DNA of 64,000 nucleotides from Dryococelus australis (GCA_029891345.1 CM057009.1:288806966-288870965); one strand, 5' to 3'; shown: positions 1-11,302, counted from the stretch's first letter. Notes: generated by a model not told the origin, from the letters alone. A program made the numbers and translations.

Positions 1-140
1 TCACTTGTCAGCAAAATGTTCGGGCACCGTTCTCCAAGCAGTACTCCGTTATATACTCGCCAGCCGGCAGTTCAACTGATATGTAACCTTTCGTAGTACG
101 TGGTAGTCAATCAGACGCAAGGGCCATTCCCAGAAATTCG
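1..140. repeat. Family F repeat, fragment at window edge
   Basis: The stretch resembles other copies near 12.6, 17.9, 38.6, 40.6 and 48.2 kb. They share a 'cagcaaaatg..gc' block, a 'caccgttc..caatcag' block and a closing 'agtagccaatcagacacaagg' block. The copy is cut by the window start, so no termini are visible. The type of element is unknown. Confidence 0.4.
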
Positions 141-1019
141 CGCAGCTAATCAAAGAATAGTTAACTTTTCTCCTAAAGTCACGCCACGCTATTTCGTATC
201 TGTGTGATTACATACTCTTTGCTTCGACTCTGTAGTGTGGGAACGCGCCGTTCTCTGATAGAACTATCACAATTACTTCGAAGATAAAGAAAATACCTTT
301 TTTTTCCCTCTACATTGATGAAATGTAAATATTGGTCCACGGCCGAAATAGAATGAAGGATAACTTATTCTTTTTTCCGTAAATTGGTTAGTTCTGTTAT
401 AGTTTATCCCCCGTTTCTGCACTAGGACTTAAATTAATGAAACTACCACACCGTGTTTCTGGGAAAATTTAGCCTTGTTATAAAGAAGTACTTGGTAAAA
501 TTCCATCGTTACTGAAGTGTTTAAAAATGCAATCATTATGTTCGGCTGTAGCTAGCAGAGTTCGAATATGAAAAATTCGCTGACCTTAAAAAACCAAATT
601 TACACGCATTTTTAACACGGTTTCCTATTTTTTATGAGTATCTTACAAGATCCCTGCACCACGAAATAACAATTATTAAAATTAAAATAAATATTTTGTG
701 TATTAAGAGGAACCCAAAAATCTCGCGTCCTCATTTGACTGCTAGGCTATTAGGTTGTGCGTTATTCGCCTAGTCTATATCCCCACCTATACTAAAGTTT
801 CACAGTCTTACAGGGCATTTCAGTAAACGAGTAGCCCAATAACGAATGCAACAATATACAAGTGTTTAAAGTATATACTAGCCCCACTTGAAATCTTGAG
901 ATTTCCGAGTCTCTAGGGATAGTGAAATACACTTTTACTTTGCGTTTTAATGTGGTAACACTCTAGACATAATATAAGTATAGTTTATCTTCACATCCGT
1001 AATCGGGTTTTCATTCATC
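141..1019. other. No feature recognised
   Basis: AT-rich sequence. No open frame with a recognisable motif and no repeat that I could match elsewhere in the window. Confidence 0.5.
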
Positions 1020-1540
1020 AGTTTTTTTTCTCACTAAAATATTTACACGTAGGCTAGACTTTAATCATCTGTGTGCATATCTACTGCGTGTATTTATGAG
1101 ATACATTTTCTTACGCGACTGGGCTGATCCAACACAAGTCACTCCGACACCACATCTACGTGTAGAAGAAATTTTGACGGCTCATAACATCGAGGTCTTG
1201 AGAGCCGATGAGGGTGGTTGTGGTGAGAATGGAGCAGCACCGGAATAAGAGGGCGGGGGAGGCGTGAGATCCCCCAGAAAATCCGGCGACCAACAGCATC
1301 ATCCAGTACGATTCTCGCATGCGACATTTCGGAGTGACCCGGCCGGGGATTGAACCCGGATCGCCTCGGTGGAGGGCGATCAGGCTAACTGCTCAGCCAC
1401 TGTAGCTCAGCCACTGCGGCCCATCCACATGTACGTGATTCATGCGCAGACAACTAGGCGAGCACAATTAAAGCCATCCAATCGCGAGAGTGGATCTGAG
1501 CTAGTGTGATTTGGAACACAGCTAGTCGTGGAATATTTCA
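1020..1540. mobile_element. hAT-type MITE (family E), split by a SINE
   Basis: The left piece (1030-1105, 'aaatatttacacgtaggctagacttt..atcatctgtgtgc') matches the copy at 63.3 kb. The right piece (1440-1540, 'cacaattaaagccatccaatcgcgagagtgg') matches the right halves of the copies at 11.5, 15.9 and 35.2 kb. A SINE at 1155-1421 lies between them. The termini are too degraded to place exactly. Confidence 0.45.
1155..1421 (-). mobile_element. tRNA-derived SINE
   Basis: Read on the minus strand it has a tRNA-like head ending in a B-box-like 'gggttcaatccccgg' (about 1346-1360 on the plus strand). This is followed by the body common to all copies here: a 'gtacgattctcgcatg' equivalent, a GC-rich 'ggcgggttttctcgggg'-type block, and an end reading 'cctcatcggctctcaagacctcgatgttatgagccgt'. 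The A-box region has a small internal duplication ('ctcagccactg' twice, 1389-1414). Confidence 0.8.
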
Positions 1541-2359
1541 TTTGAAAAAGAATTGCATCTTGTACTCGTGAAAAGCGTTTTGGATAAATCTAAACGAAGC
1601 ACATGACCTCGGTTTCGGCTAGTTTAATTCCGTCTGGACGAGTCAAACAGGTGAACGAAATATCTCAGCAAGACTAGAATATACACTCGATTAAATGTAG
1701 TATTTTGATGCCAGCCTGGTCGTGAATGATAGTGCGAAATGATAGGATCTGTATTGATAGTGTATCATATTTCGCGTATTAAGGCGTTTGATTGGAAGAC
1801 GGTAAACTGAACGTAATATTGGCTGTCGGCGATGTTTTTAAGTACCTACAGTGAACGTGTTTGTTATTCCGTGGAGGGCGGTCCTGAGTGGAAAAAAATA
1901 GAGACCAGAAGAACCAGTTTTTCTACAGAGCTGGAAATAGACAATATTTTTACACTATTACAGTATGACGTACGGACAACCATCCGAGGCTATTTAATTG
2001 GTTTCAACCTACTCAATTATATCTTTTAATATTATCAGAAAGGTGTGTGTGGTGAAAATAGGCCTTTCAGATTTTACGTGCAGGAGGCGAAACGCGAGGC
2101 GCTTGTAACAAACATTTGTTGATGTACGTAGCATGTTGAGTGAGGAAAATTCTGTCGAAAGCAAAGTATGACCAAAAACAAAATGTTAAGCTCTTCACAG
2201 GCAGACGTAAACGTTTCACGTCTAGCTTGTTTGGAAGCGTTGATTTCTCCGCGTATTTTGGCAGAGATCGAGGACATGATACGCATGAAGGATACGTATA
2301 GCCAGTGCTGAACACAGCAAGGCAAAAGTTCACAGGTTTTTTTTTATCTTCTTCCGTTT
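1541..2359. other. No feature recognised
   Basis: A 65-codon frame at 1832-2029 has no recognisable motif. It lies in ordinary AT-rich sequence and I do not call it a gene. Confidence 0.5.
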
Positions 2360-3115
2360 GAGGTTGAAGTAAAGCAACTGCCTATGGAGCACTGCACCTG
2401 ACTGCACAATGTGAAGAACTCATAAAAATGAGTAAAGATACCATAAAAATTGTCAGAAAAGTACGATTTATGCTGTATATGAAAGAAGAATGTAGATATT
2501 TTGCAACATTATAAAGTATTTTTCTAAAATATACTTTATAAATTGATAAAATAATCGATTAATATAGTCTCTATTTTTAACAATATTTAAACATATTTCC
2601 ATTCTGGATACTTCAGAAAGCAGAATTTGCAAGAAAATATTCGTTAAGGAATATTGTCATAATGTTTACTATGCTTGCATGTAAGAAAATTGTAATAATA
2701 ATGTAGGAAGTAATTTTTATAACAGATTTTATGTGCGTTCATATGTTACAAACATGTATGACTGAAACTGACTTAAGTAAAGTTATTCATTACTCATGAT
2801 AACAGCAAATATTATGAACGTCTTTCTTGAAGATTTTTTTTATAAATTCTGCTTTCCAGAGCATCCAAAACGGAAATACGATTAAATTTGTTTAAAAATT
2901 CGGATTCTTTCGATCGATTAATTTTTTTCATTTAAAAAGTATATTTTAGTAAAATATTTTATAATGGTGCAAAGTATATGAATTCTTCTTTCATATGCAG
3001 CATAAATCGCATTTTTCTGACAATTTTTATGATGGCTGTATTACTTTTTTTGAGTTCTTCTCATTGTACAGTCAGGTGAAGTGCTCCATAGGCAGTTGCT
3101 TTACTTCATCCTTGA
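2360..3115. repeat. Long inverted repeat (foldback element)
   Basis: Two arms of about 280 bp face each other around a spacer of about 195 bp. The left arm (2360-2640) starts 'ttgaagtaaagcaactgcc'. The right arm (2835-3115) ends with its complement 'ggcagttgctttacttca'. Similarity runs through the whole arm, including 'tatggagcac' against 'gtgctccata' and 'agcagaattt' against 'aaattctgct'. I see no coding capacity. It is probably a non-autonomous foldback DNA transposon, and no clear target duplication is visible. Confidence 0.75.
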
Positions 3116-3446
3116 GTGATCTTATTTACGGAAGTTTACACACCTCTCGTTTTATGAACTGTAAATCCTCACACACCCACTTTAATGAATGTGTTCAGAA
3201 GTTGCAAATTATAAGTCTTTGACATTTACTGTGCTTAATACGACAGAGATATTGTTTTCTTAACACAACAAATGAGCTTCAGTATTTGCGTTCAACTATA
3301 TAAGCTATAGTGTATCCGCGGTTTCGTTACACTTTCTGGGTCAAACTTTTGGAAAATCACAATATGTGTGACGTGGTTGGTTGTTATATAAATATCTCGT
3401 GTATCACTAGCGTTTTAATCTTTTTAACGTAAAATTATCGTATTTG

Positions 3447-3625
3447 TTGTAACATTGCAATTTAATCATATGAGTGCGCGCGAATGCGGCTCGTTATCCC
3501 CTTGGTGTAAAAGCCTAGACTCGGTTAAGCTTTGTTTGCTTGAGGCGGAGGAATATCCTGGATGTATAACTTTAGCAGGGCCTGAGAAATGTTGGACGTA
3601 ATCACGAACGGACTATAGAACTACA
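3447..3625 (+). repeat. Family G repeat
   Basis: It shares an ordered set of blocks ('gagtgcgc.cgaatg', 'ttggtgtaa', 'gttaagctttgtttg', 'gaggcggaggaatatcct', 'gcagggc.tgagaaa') with copies at 15.5 (reversed), 24.8, 26.35 and 48.05 kb. No termini or coding frame are recognised. Confidence 0.65.
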
Positions 3626-4708
3626 GCTCTGTTTGCAATCAGCTGCCCGCAGTATAGAGCGCTGAACTTGTTTAACCTCGCAATTCACAGCGCCAGACAA
3701 AAAATAACGCTCCCGTTCTTTACGAGCACAAATGTCTACAGTGTCTCTGAGTCGGGCAAACTGTTCGACGGCTGCGAGAAGCACGCTTGCCACAAATACA
3801 GCGCACGCCAAAATATTCCATAACAGCCAAACCTGAGAGGTGGTGAATCTAATCGGGACCGAACAGGTCAAGTGCTTCATTGCGCGCAGTGTAATGTGTT
3901 TTTACCACCGGGCCGTGAGTAGTGGGAATGTTACAAGCGAAGTAGTATTTGAAGTCAACTGTACCCTTTAAACATTTCTGGTTGTCCGCTTGTACGTGCT
4001 TGCTGGGCGGGGTGTGACTGACAGAAAAAAAAAAAAAAGCTACTGGTATGTATGAGGTCGTGCTACTGGAGAATGAGATCTTTATCTCTTGCATGCTACT
4101 GGTTGCTCAGTGCCCTTGTGTAACTAGAGGCCTGTAACATTTGTGTCGCCATTTGGAGACAAGCTAAACTACTTAACTTCATATGTTCATATATATTTTT
4201 ATCAGAGGGAAGACTGCCTGTATTTACCGAAAATATTTCCGCGCAGGATGATTTGTGTAACGTCATGTAGCGGTAGAAGTTATATCAAGAGCAAAATGGA
4301 GGCGTGAGTCATTTAAGCAAAAGTAAAATTATGTGGTACCGCGCCCCTTTTTTCTAATATTTTTCCCATTCACTCATAAAGATCACGATTCCTACCAATA
4401 CTAATCATGTAGCTTTTTATTTTAATGCGCGTAGTAAGTTTCAACATACTTCTTGTCTAGAGGGTATTTACTGTGTCTATGTACGTTTTCACACTCCTGT
4501 CTTAGTTTACATTAAGTTATCGGTAAACACAGGGAAGAAGTCATAGCTTCAATTATGGTCATGGCAGCCCAATCCCTCTGTGTCGATGTATGTCTCCTTG
4601 CATGAATTCTTTCTGCTTTAGGCGAATGGGGCTTAACTCTGAGACGCACATAGGTCCAGCCTCTACCTTTTACTTACACTTGACACATTGTGGACTGCAC
4701 ATGTTTAT
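3626..4708. other. No feature recognised
   Basis: A minus-strand frame at 3602-3880 is partly hydrophobic but overlaps the family G repeat and has no recognisable domain. Nothing else stands out. Confidence 0.45.
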
Positions 4709-5138
4709 AGGTTATTCACGGTAAATTGAATACTTTTGAAAGCCCTGCTTATGACCTACTTAGATGCACGTTGTGTATTATTTCACCTTATGTAAAATTA
4801 ACATTTCCATGGGCCGCATCATTTTATTTATGCGACTGTCAAGTGAATCTCTAAAATTATTAGACAATTAAATATTATACAAATCTGATCATTTTCACTC
4901 TTCGATGCATTAAAATAAACAGAAAGAGAAAGAAAGGAATAATTTAAGTTATAACGAAAGGTTACCCAACAATTTTTATTCAACGTTAAGATACGGAACT
5001 ACTTTCCATCCATCGCTACCAACTTTATTGGGCACACGTCACTCAGAGCACCAGTTAAAATATACGCAGGTAGGGACAGTGGCTTTTTTTCTGAGGTTGA
5101 TTTCAAAAGTGCTTACTTCATCGTGAACAGCCTTTACC
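4709..5138. mobile_element. Family D MITE, long form
   Basis: The ends are inverted: 'taggttattcacggtaaatt' at the left and 'catcgtgaacagcctt' at the right. The roughly 430-bp body matches the copies at 7.3, 16.2, 30.5 and 38.2 kb block by block ('gtgtatt..ttccgcctta', 'atgggcc.catcatttta', 'ttcaacgttaagatacgga', 'tcactcagagc'). There is no coding frame, so it is a non-autonomous DNA element. Confidence 0.8.
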
Positions 5139-5555
5139 AGCATTCACAAGTTATGGATGAGTAACTAAAGTCCACCTTTGTAGGAAACTTGTTTGAAGGA
5201 CCTAGCATTCCCACTCACAACAACCCCACTGGTCTAATTAACACCGGACGGTCTTACTGTATTCTACAATGTTCATTATTGGCCGCTCATCAAACAACTG
5301 AGGTGTATGGTTGATTTTGCCCAATAAAATGTGTTTTATTGTATTCATTACCTTACAGCAAATCACGTCATACTGTATGGTTATTAAAATTAATTATTTT
5401 TTGTGGTGGGTTGTAGTGTTCTTGTAGTATACTGCCGAACACTAGACGAACGTTGACTCTATATCCGCGTGAGTTTGGTTTTCAAGGTTTTCAAGTACAA
5501 AGAATTTTTCAAAGTTGTGTTGCTAGTGCTACCCTCGAGTGTAGTACTCAGAGTT
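5139..5555. other. No feature recognised
   Basis: Ordinary AT-rich sequence between two MITEs. No ORF or repeat can be supported. Confidence 0.5.
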
Positions 5556-5950
5556 TTAAGGCCAGACTTCACCATGCATGGGAGTATAGGGAATTAAATG
5601 CTGAATTCGGACAAACATCTCTCAGTCATTTTTAGTTGTAGTATTTTCAACTAAATATTTTGTAATATATATTTAATGTATCTATATTTCTAAATAGCCC
5701 AAATATTAGCTTTTTTATTTTAAATGTAGTTTTTAATTAATTATAAATTGGCTTCATTTCATAAATAATAAAAAGTGCATTAAAATTTTTAAAAATATAA
5801 TTTGGACGATTTACAAATCTAGAAGCGTTCAGTCTCTAGCAAAAAAAATCTTCAGTTGAAAATAATATTTAAAAGAATTACTGAGTGAGCTTTGTCTGAA
5901 TATAGCATTTAATTCCCTATACACCCATGCAAGGTGAAGTCTGGCCTTAA
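5556..5950. mobile_element. TTAA-flanked MITE
   Basis: The left end reads TTAA-ggccagacttcacc and the right end reads the complement, ggtgaagtctggcc-TTAA. The inverted repeat continues for about 50 bp ('agggaattaaatgctgaattcg' against 'gaatatagcatttaattccc'). The TTAA at both ends is the signature target of piggyBac-type transposases. The ends are palindromic, however, so the TTAA could also be part of the terminus. Confidence 0.7.
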
Positions 5951-6084
5951 GGGCTGAAATTCGGTTGTTTTGTAAACTTCTTGGCACTACGGACGAGACG
6001 CATATTATTGGTCATCTGCAGATCGTGTATAGCACGTAGATGAGAATAAGAATAGGGTTAGGTAGAGAGGTCTGGGCGACTCCT

Positions 6085-6268
6085 TACATCGGGGTCTCGA
6101 GAGCCTATGAGGGTGAAGCAAGGTGAGTACGGAGCAGCGGCGGAATGAAAATTCATGAGAAACGGGAGATCCGCGAGAAAACACGCCGACGAGCGCCATC
6201 AACCAGCACGATTCCCGCATGCGAAAATCCGGGAATCTAACCTGGTTCGCCCTGGCGGGAGGCGTGAA
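6085..6268 (-). mobile_element. tRNA-derived SINE, head truncated
   Basis: On the minus strand it carries the SINE body: 'ggtctcgagagcctatgagggtgaa', 'gagtacggagcagcggcgga', 'agaaacgggagatccgcgag' and 'agcacgattcccgcatgcga' as seen on the plus strand. It loses similarity just beyond the B-box region near 6265. Confidence 0.75.
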
Positions 6269-6505
6269 TTTATTCCTTTCAATCGAAATCTGTAGAATGG
6301 TTTTTATTTTCAAAGGAAAACATTATTCAGCATTAAATTGTTTAAAATTACCAGAGCCGCAACGCGTTTATAAGATGTAGGCTATAATTATGCTGGTTTC
6401 CTTCTTCAGCTATTCTTGTTTTCTCTTTGTGCGGCTGTCCGGGCGCCTGGCTACTGAAGGTGGCTTGCGCTCAGGTTCTAACCTGATCGTGTGACGTCCA
6501 CGGGT

Positions 6506-6770
6506 GCGTTTATAGTGGAGCGGCGTGCAGAGAGGAGAACGGCGCGGTGAGCAAAGAGGTGAAGCATGGCGGAATCAAACCAATTATACACCTCCTTCCT
6601 CACCGCCGGCGAGAACAAAGAGGTTAAGCGTGACGGAACCAGACCAATTATGCACCTGCTTCCTCGCCGGCGTCGAGGAAGGAGGTGTATAATTGGTTTG
6701 ATTCGGTCATGCTTCACCTCTTTGCTCGCCGCGCCGCTCGCCTATCCGCTCGCCGCTCCACGGTAAACGC
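6506..6770. repeat. Hairpin element built from three copies of a ~60-bp unit
   Basis: The ends are inverted (gcgtttatagtggagcggcg against cgccgctccacggtaaacgc). Inside, a unit of about 60 bp occurs twice in direct order (6549-6610 and 6611-6671) and once inverted (6673-6728). The first and third copies pair over about 41 bp with two mismatches (6561-6601 with 6675-6715). It is much more GC-rich than its surroundings. It could be a non-autonomous transposon or a foldback produced by rearrangement. Confidence 0.7.
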
Positions 6771-6847
6771 AGACTAAGAGAAGTGTTGGGCAAGAAGTGA
6801 GGTGATGGCGAGGAGTGAAAAAGGGTGCGCTCGAAGGCGGTGGTTAC

Positions 6848-7046
6848 CTCTGTATCGCGGGTCCTGGGCTCGAAGCCGGGCGTACTGCTCGGCGGTCATG
6901 CAGGTGCACTGGGGCTCGCGCGAGCGGCTGGGCGACGCTGGGGTCGACAGCGGCTTCCTCTTCGCCTTCAGCTTCTGCTTGTTGGGCGGCTCCAGCTTCA
7001 GCGAGTACGACGATGACGCCTTGCGGGAGAACTTGAACGACGGCGA
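6848..7046 (-). CDS. Internal exon of an EVH1-type host gene (3' of the two seen)
   Basis: Read on the minus strand, a good acceptor (pyrimidine/TG-rich tract ending in gcccgcag) precedes 199 nt of open, GC-rich sequence. It ends at a donor with context gag|gtaacc. It encodes 66 residues plus one base, starting SPSFKFSRKASSSYSLKLEP, then a Lys-rich block, a Ser/Pro-rich 'STPASPSRSREP' block and a Cys pair in 'CTCMTAEQYARLR'. The exon starts in phase 0, exactly as required by the exon at 30272-30390, which ends in phase 0. The high GC and clean frame contrast with the flanking repeats. I cannot name the protein. The Ser/Arg/Lys-rich composition fits a disordered linker after an EVH1 domain. 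Other frames here are shadows of this one. Confidence 0.7.
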
Positions 7047-7149
7047 CTGCGGGCACACAAACACACCACAGACCAAAGCAGTCATTTCTCACGCACCTCG
7101 CCAGCACACTTCCCTCCACACAGGTTCGATGCCTTGCTCAACTTATTAC

Positions 7150-7848
7150 TAGGGCCACCGGCTTTCCCGCGAAAAGATTCCAGGAATAGCTCATATCCTC
7201 TTTCGTCACTGGATCATTCGAATTGTTACGCGTCTCATCCGTCTGAACACCAATCACGGATGGTCAGTATCGGAGAAAATTAATTCTGATTGGTTCACTC
7301 GTGTATAGGTTGTTCACGGTAAACGAGTATTTTTAAAAGCCCTGCATAAGATCTATTTGTATACACATTATGTATTCCTCCATCTTATGAAAAATTAATA
7401 CTGCTAAGGGCCTCATCGCCTTATTAATGCGTCTGTCAAGTAAAATTGGAAATTATTAGAGAAGTAAATATTTTACTAATCTACTAATATTTTACACTTA
7501 CGTGCGTTAAAAAGACACAAAGGGGGAAAAATAATTCAAGTTATCACAAAAGGTTTCCTAACACCTTTAATTGAAAGTTAAGTCGTCGATCTACTTTCCC
7601 ATCCATCGTTACCTACATTACTGTACGTATGTCACTCAGTGCGAGCGTTGAAACATATGCAGGTAGGAGCAGTGACTTTTTTGAACGGTTGATTTTAAAA
7701 GTGCTCACTTTACCGTGAACAGCCTTCAACAGACTTTATTTATACAAAGAGAAGTGATTAATAAACCAAATGAAAGCTGCAAGTATATGCGTATGATAGT
7801 GAAGTCTAGCCTCCGCGTAAATCTTTTCGCGAAAAACAGATGGTTCTA
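7150..7848. mobile_element. hAT-type MITE (family E) hosting a family D insertion
   Basis: The termini TAGGGCCACCGGCTTTCCCGCG (in short blocks) and the complement of TAGAACCATCTGTTTTTCGCG flank the element. The 8-bp flanks are cttattac (7142-7149) and ctcattac (7849-7856), matching at 7 of 8 positions. The interior is interrupted at 7308-7727 by a family D MITE. Without that insert the element is about 280 bp, the usual size for the family. No coding frame. Confidence 0.8.
7308..7727. mobile_element. Family D MITE, nested in a family E element
   Basis: Inverted ends 'taggttgttcacggtaaac' and 'ctttaccgtgaacagcct'. The body matches the other long copies. Its insertion splits the family E element, so it is the younger of the two. 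Confidence 0.8.
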
Positions 7849-8036
7849 CTCATTACCATTTAAAAACTTTCAGTCGTAATGCCATATGTATGAGACGTTG
7901 TATTGAAAGTGTTTTCAGCCCTTTCGATCTCACATTAATGTATGGTTTTCAGTGCTGTAAATAAGACATTTTATATCTGTGCTGCACTTTAGTCTAAAGA
8001 GCGCACATTTCTTTATGACAACAAATATGATTTAGG

Positions 8037-8330
8037 TAGGACCACCTGTTTCTCGCGAAAAGATTTCATTACTACTTGTACTCCAAGGCACAAGAGCTCA
8101 TATACACTTTCGTGATTGGATGAATTTGACTGTCACGCACTGCCGGTGTCTGCCCGCGAATAACGGACATTCAGTGACGAAGTAACCTAATTCTGATTGG
8201 CCCAGTCAGGTAAGGAACTCTCTCCCGACAAAGACACGTGGCCAACAACGAAAGGAAAACTTCAAGTATGCCATAGGATATTGGAGTCTAGCTTTCGAGT
8301 AAATCTTTTCGCGAAAAACAGGTGGCCCTA
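8037..8330. mobile_element. hAT-type MITE (family E)
   Basis: The ends are 'taggaccacctgtttctcgc' and the complement 'gcgaaaaacaggtggcccta'. The 8-bp flanks are gatttagg and gatatagg (7 of 8 identical). The interior has 'ctaattctgattggcc', shared with the copies at 7.2, 11.4, 15.8, 35.1 and 62.8 kb. Confidence 0.85.
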
Positions 8331-8338
8331 GATATAGG

Positions 8339-9536
8339 CTTTGTGTACAAATATAATATGAATCACTCATAACATATAACACTTCAATGGTTTACAAATA
8401 ATTTACCCAAAGGAAAAGTCATTTGAGCATTGAGCCTCGCAAAGTACAGTACCGGGCTATGCTACTCACAGACGAATACAGTGCCCAATATGCTGCCAAT
8501 AACACTAACGACAAAATTATTATTATTTTATATTATTTCAGACACGTGACAGTATTGGTGCAGTACGACTAAAAAATTATGAACTCTTCTGAGGATACAG
8601 GAACAGTTTGCGAGTTAGATCATTCAGGATGGGTGCAACTGTTTTCTGAATATTCCAGTCTGAGCTATTTGCCAATTGGCTGTTGCCCTTGTGAGTATCA
8701 TGTTGTACTGTAAACCATACCAGGCAGCATATAATTCGGTGCTTGTATTCTTGAAAAAATTACGCTGCTATCATGCGTCCCATTTTGAGAGAATTTTTCA
8801 TACTTAACAAGATTAACGAAATAGCATATTCATCTGATGAAACTCACAAAAGTATTTTCTTTGCGAAACTTATTATTGATAATTCCAATGTTCTTGTAAA
8901 ACTACGATAAAAAGCTGTATGAACGGAACTATCTTTGATCAAATTTTATCATTAAGAAGATGATAAAATTTGTCCCTTATGCTTTTCTTGTAGATTAACT
9001 CGGACATAATCCTGAAAGTGTTATCTCTTTCGCTACTAAATATTTTCAGCGTGCCGCCCTTTAATAGAAATTAGCGTATGTATATGCTACACTTGTGGGT
9101 GAATATCCATTACTTTATTCTTAGAACTAATAAAAATATCTATGGTAATAGGTAGTACTGGCAGTTAAAAAATAATTATTTTAACCATTTAAGTAACAAA
9201 TAATTATATCTTTTAAGGGGTTAGTGCGAACATTTTTTCCTTTCGAGACAGTACTAGTTCTATACAACGCTATGCCATAATATTGAAACCAGTTAAATTG
9301 ATTTGTGCTTTCCGTTACTTGCAGCAGCTCTTTAAGAGACTACTAAAAGTTATATCAACAACACAGAGTATTACCTCGTAAACATGAGGAACATCTTTCA
9401 TTAGACGATATATTCTGCTGCGTACAGTTGTCACTTCATGCGCCACGACACAGATATAAAACACTGAGACCAAAAGAGTTAACATATCGGATATAAAATT
9501 AACTATGAACAAGGAATGGAAAATTTCGAGTACTAT
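8339..9536. other. No gene recognised; one short perfect hairpin
   Basis: AT-rich sequence. The only structure noted is a 13-bp perfect stem at 8940-8972 (caaattttatcat, 7-nt loop, atgataaaatttg), which may be chance in such AT-rich DNA. Confidence 0.5.
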
Positions 9537-9763
9537 TAACATCGATGTCTTGAGAGTCGATGAGGGTGTACTTGTGTGAGTATGGAGCAGCGCCAGAATC
9601 CAAAGGCGAGAGAAACGGGAGACACCCGAGAAAACGCGCCGACCAGCGGTGTCGTTGGGCACGATTCCCACGTGAGAAGAGCAGATAGTGCCCCCCGCTG
9701 GGAATCGATCCCTGTTCACTAGGAGGGAGGCGAATAGTCTGACTGTTACACTACCACGGCCCC
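9537..9763 (-). mobile_element. tRNA-derived SINE
   Basis: Full-length copy on the minus strand. The tRNA-like head is at the 9763 end (B-box-like 'gggatcgattcccagc' on the minus strand). The body runs to 'ctctcaagacatcgatgtta'. Confidence 0.8.
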
Positions 9764-9910
9764 GTGGACCATTTCGAGATGTAATTTGAAGGGAAGGTAT
9801 ATTTAGAACTCGTGTACATTTAGGTTACTTTCTCTCTTGTATCACAATCTATAAAATTCACGATTATACTGAGCTCAAGGTAAAAACATTGTGAGATGAT
9901 TCGTTATGGA

Positions 9911-10138
9911 TAGAGATCTGAATAATTCACGGATTCACTTTGGGACAAGCTAAAATTCAAAATAAGTGTGTTTATTCAACTTAAGCAATTGGTTCACACG
10001 TTGTTTAACACGTCCTGGAGAACGGTGTCCAATTGTGACAGCAGACAACCAATGTGCAGTTGATATCGGCATATGTGTACATAAAACTATAGAGTCTAGC
10101 CTGCAGGTCGTTGAACTCGCTAATTTTTCAGGTCTTTA
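9911..10138. mobile_element. hAT-type MITE (family B)
   Basis: Inverted ends 'tagagatctgaataattcac' and 'gctaatttttcaggtcttta'. Flanks gttatgga and gctatggg match at 6 of 8 positions. The body shares 'gttgtctgctgtcaca', 'caccgttctccagga' and 'aactgcacattggttg' with the family, in either orientation. Confidence 0.8.
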
Positions 10139-10595
10139 GCTATGGGATATGGGATAGATAACATAATACGAACATTGCCTAAACACGATTATTATAAAAA
10201 AATATATACACCGTTGAAAGTTGGGAATTCAAAGTAATTACTTGCAAAGTATCGGAAACTAATGTATGATGAAAAAACAAAATTCGACTGACAGTATTGC
10301 ACCAAAGAAATGTTTTGTATTCCTTTAATGCACACAAACAATGTTATGTGGGAACATTCGATAAACACACATGGGTAACAAACCGTTGGTTGATTAAGAT
10401 GGCGCCCACTACTTTCTTAATGACGCGCAATGTCAATAACCGCCAAATGTTATAAGAAGGCAAATGTCACACATCAGGCTAACACAATTCCCAAATTCGT
10501 AATTTCATCTTACGTAAAATTTTGCCGATAACTACATTTCGTTGCCAAATTTCAATGGCGCGTCTCTACCTTAGCAATCGCATTATTTCATAGGT
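10139..10595. other. No feature recognised
   Basis: Spacer between two family B MITEs. No ORF or repeat can be supported. Confidence 0.5.
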
Positions 10596-10603
10596 CGTAT
10601 TAT

Positions 10604-10846
10604 TAGAGACGTGAAGAATTCGCGGATTATTTTGGGACAACTTAGAAATCAAAACACACGCGTTTATATAACTTTAGCCATTGGTCCACACACGGTGTTT
10701 GACACCTCCTGGAGAACGGTGTCCAATTGTCGCCTTCCACTGTGACAGCAGACAACCAATGTGCAGTTGATGTCGGAATATTTGTGCGTAAGACTGTAGA
10801 GTCTAGATTGTAGGTCATTGGACTCGCGAATTTTTTCAGGTCTCTA
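10604..10846. mobile_element. hAT-type MITE (family B) with perfect target duplication
   Basis: Inverted ends 'tagagacgtgaagaattcgc' and 'gcgaattttttcaggtctct'. The 8-bp flanks are identical, cgtattat at 10596-10603 and 10847-10854. This is the clearest evidence in the window that family B is mobilised by a hAT-type transposase. Confidence 0.9.
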
Positions 10847-10854
10847 CGTATTAT

Positions 10855-11294
10855 CTTTTCTGCGCCATTTTTCATGATGAATTAACTCACAAATTTGTGC
10901 CTGGAGATCAGGATAAGATTGTTTCCCTTGACGAACTTTTCTAGAAAATTGAAAACATGCAAGGAAGAAAACCTGAACTGCCTTGTAATTTTTCTGGCGT
11001 AAAATTGGCCTCTCACAGAGCCTACCTTCAATGAACATAAAAATGAGGTTAGAGTATGTACATCGTTACAGAGTGTAACCAACAAGTCTTCGAACTCACG
11101 GAATTTCTCCTGTCTTCGCCCACCCAGCAATGGTGTAGTACAGGAGATAGATCTTTGAATCATTTAATAGTTGTTATTTACTCTACAGGAGACAATATAA
11201 ATTTGCTTCGCCTGTGTACACTAATAGAGCAAACATTATTTTTAGTAGTAACACTTTATTATCAAATGAATAGTTTGAAAAGGCCACGGCATAG
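10855..11294. other. No feature recognised
   Basis: Several overlapping short frames on both strands (10844-11163 minus, 11056-11298 plus) have no recognisable motif. Confidence 0.45.
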
Positions 11295-11302
11295 GTAATT
11301 AC

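Noticed and set aside
3602-3880. Minus-strand 92-codon frame with a hydrophobic stretch
   Set aside because: It overlaps a family G repeat and has no domain. A single hydrophobic run is common in random frames.
6802-7152. Plus-strand 116-codon frame and other overlapping frames
   Set aside because: They overlap the minus-strand exon 6848-7046, whose GC-rich sequence keeps several frames open. Only the minus frame has splice borders, matching phase and protein-like composition.
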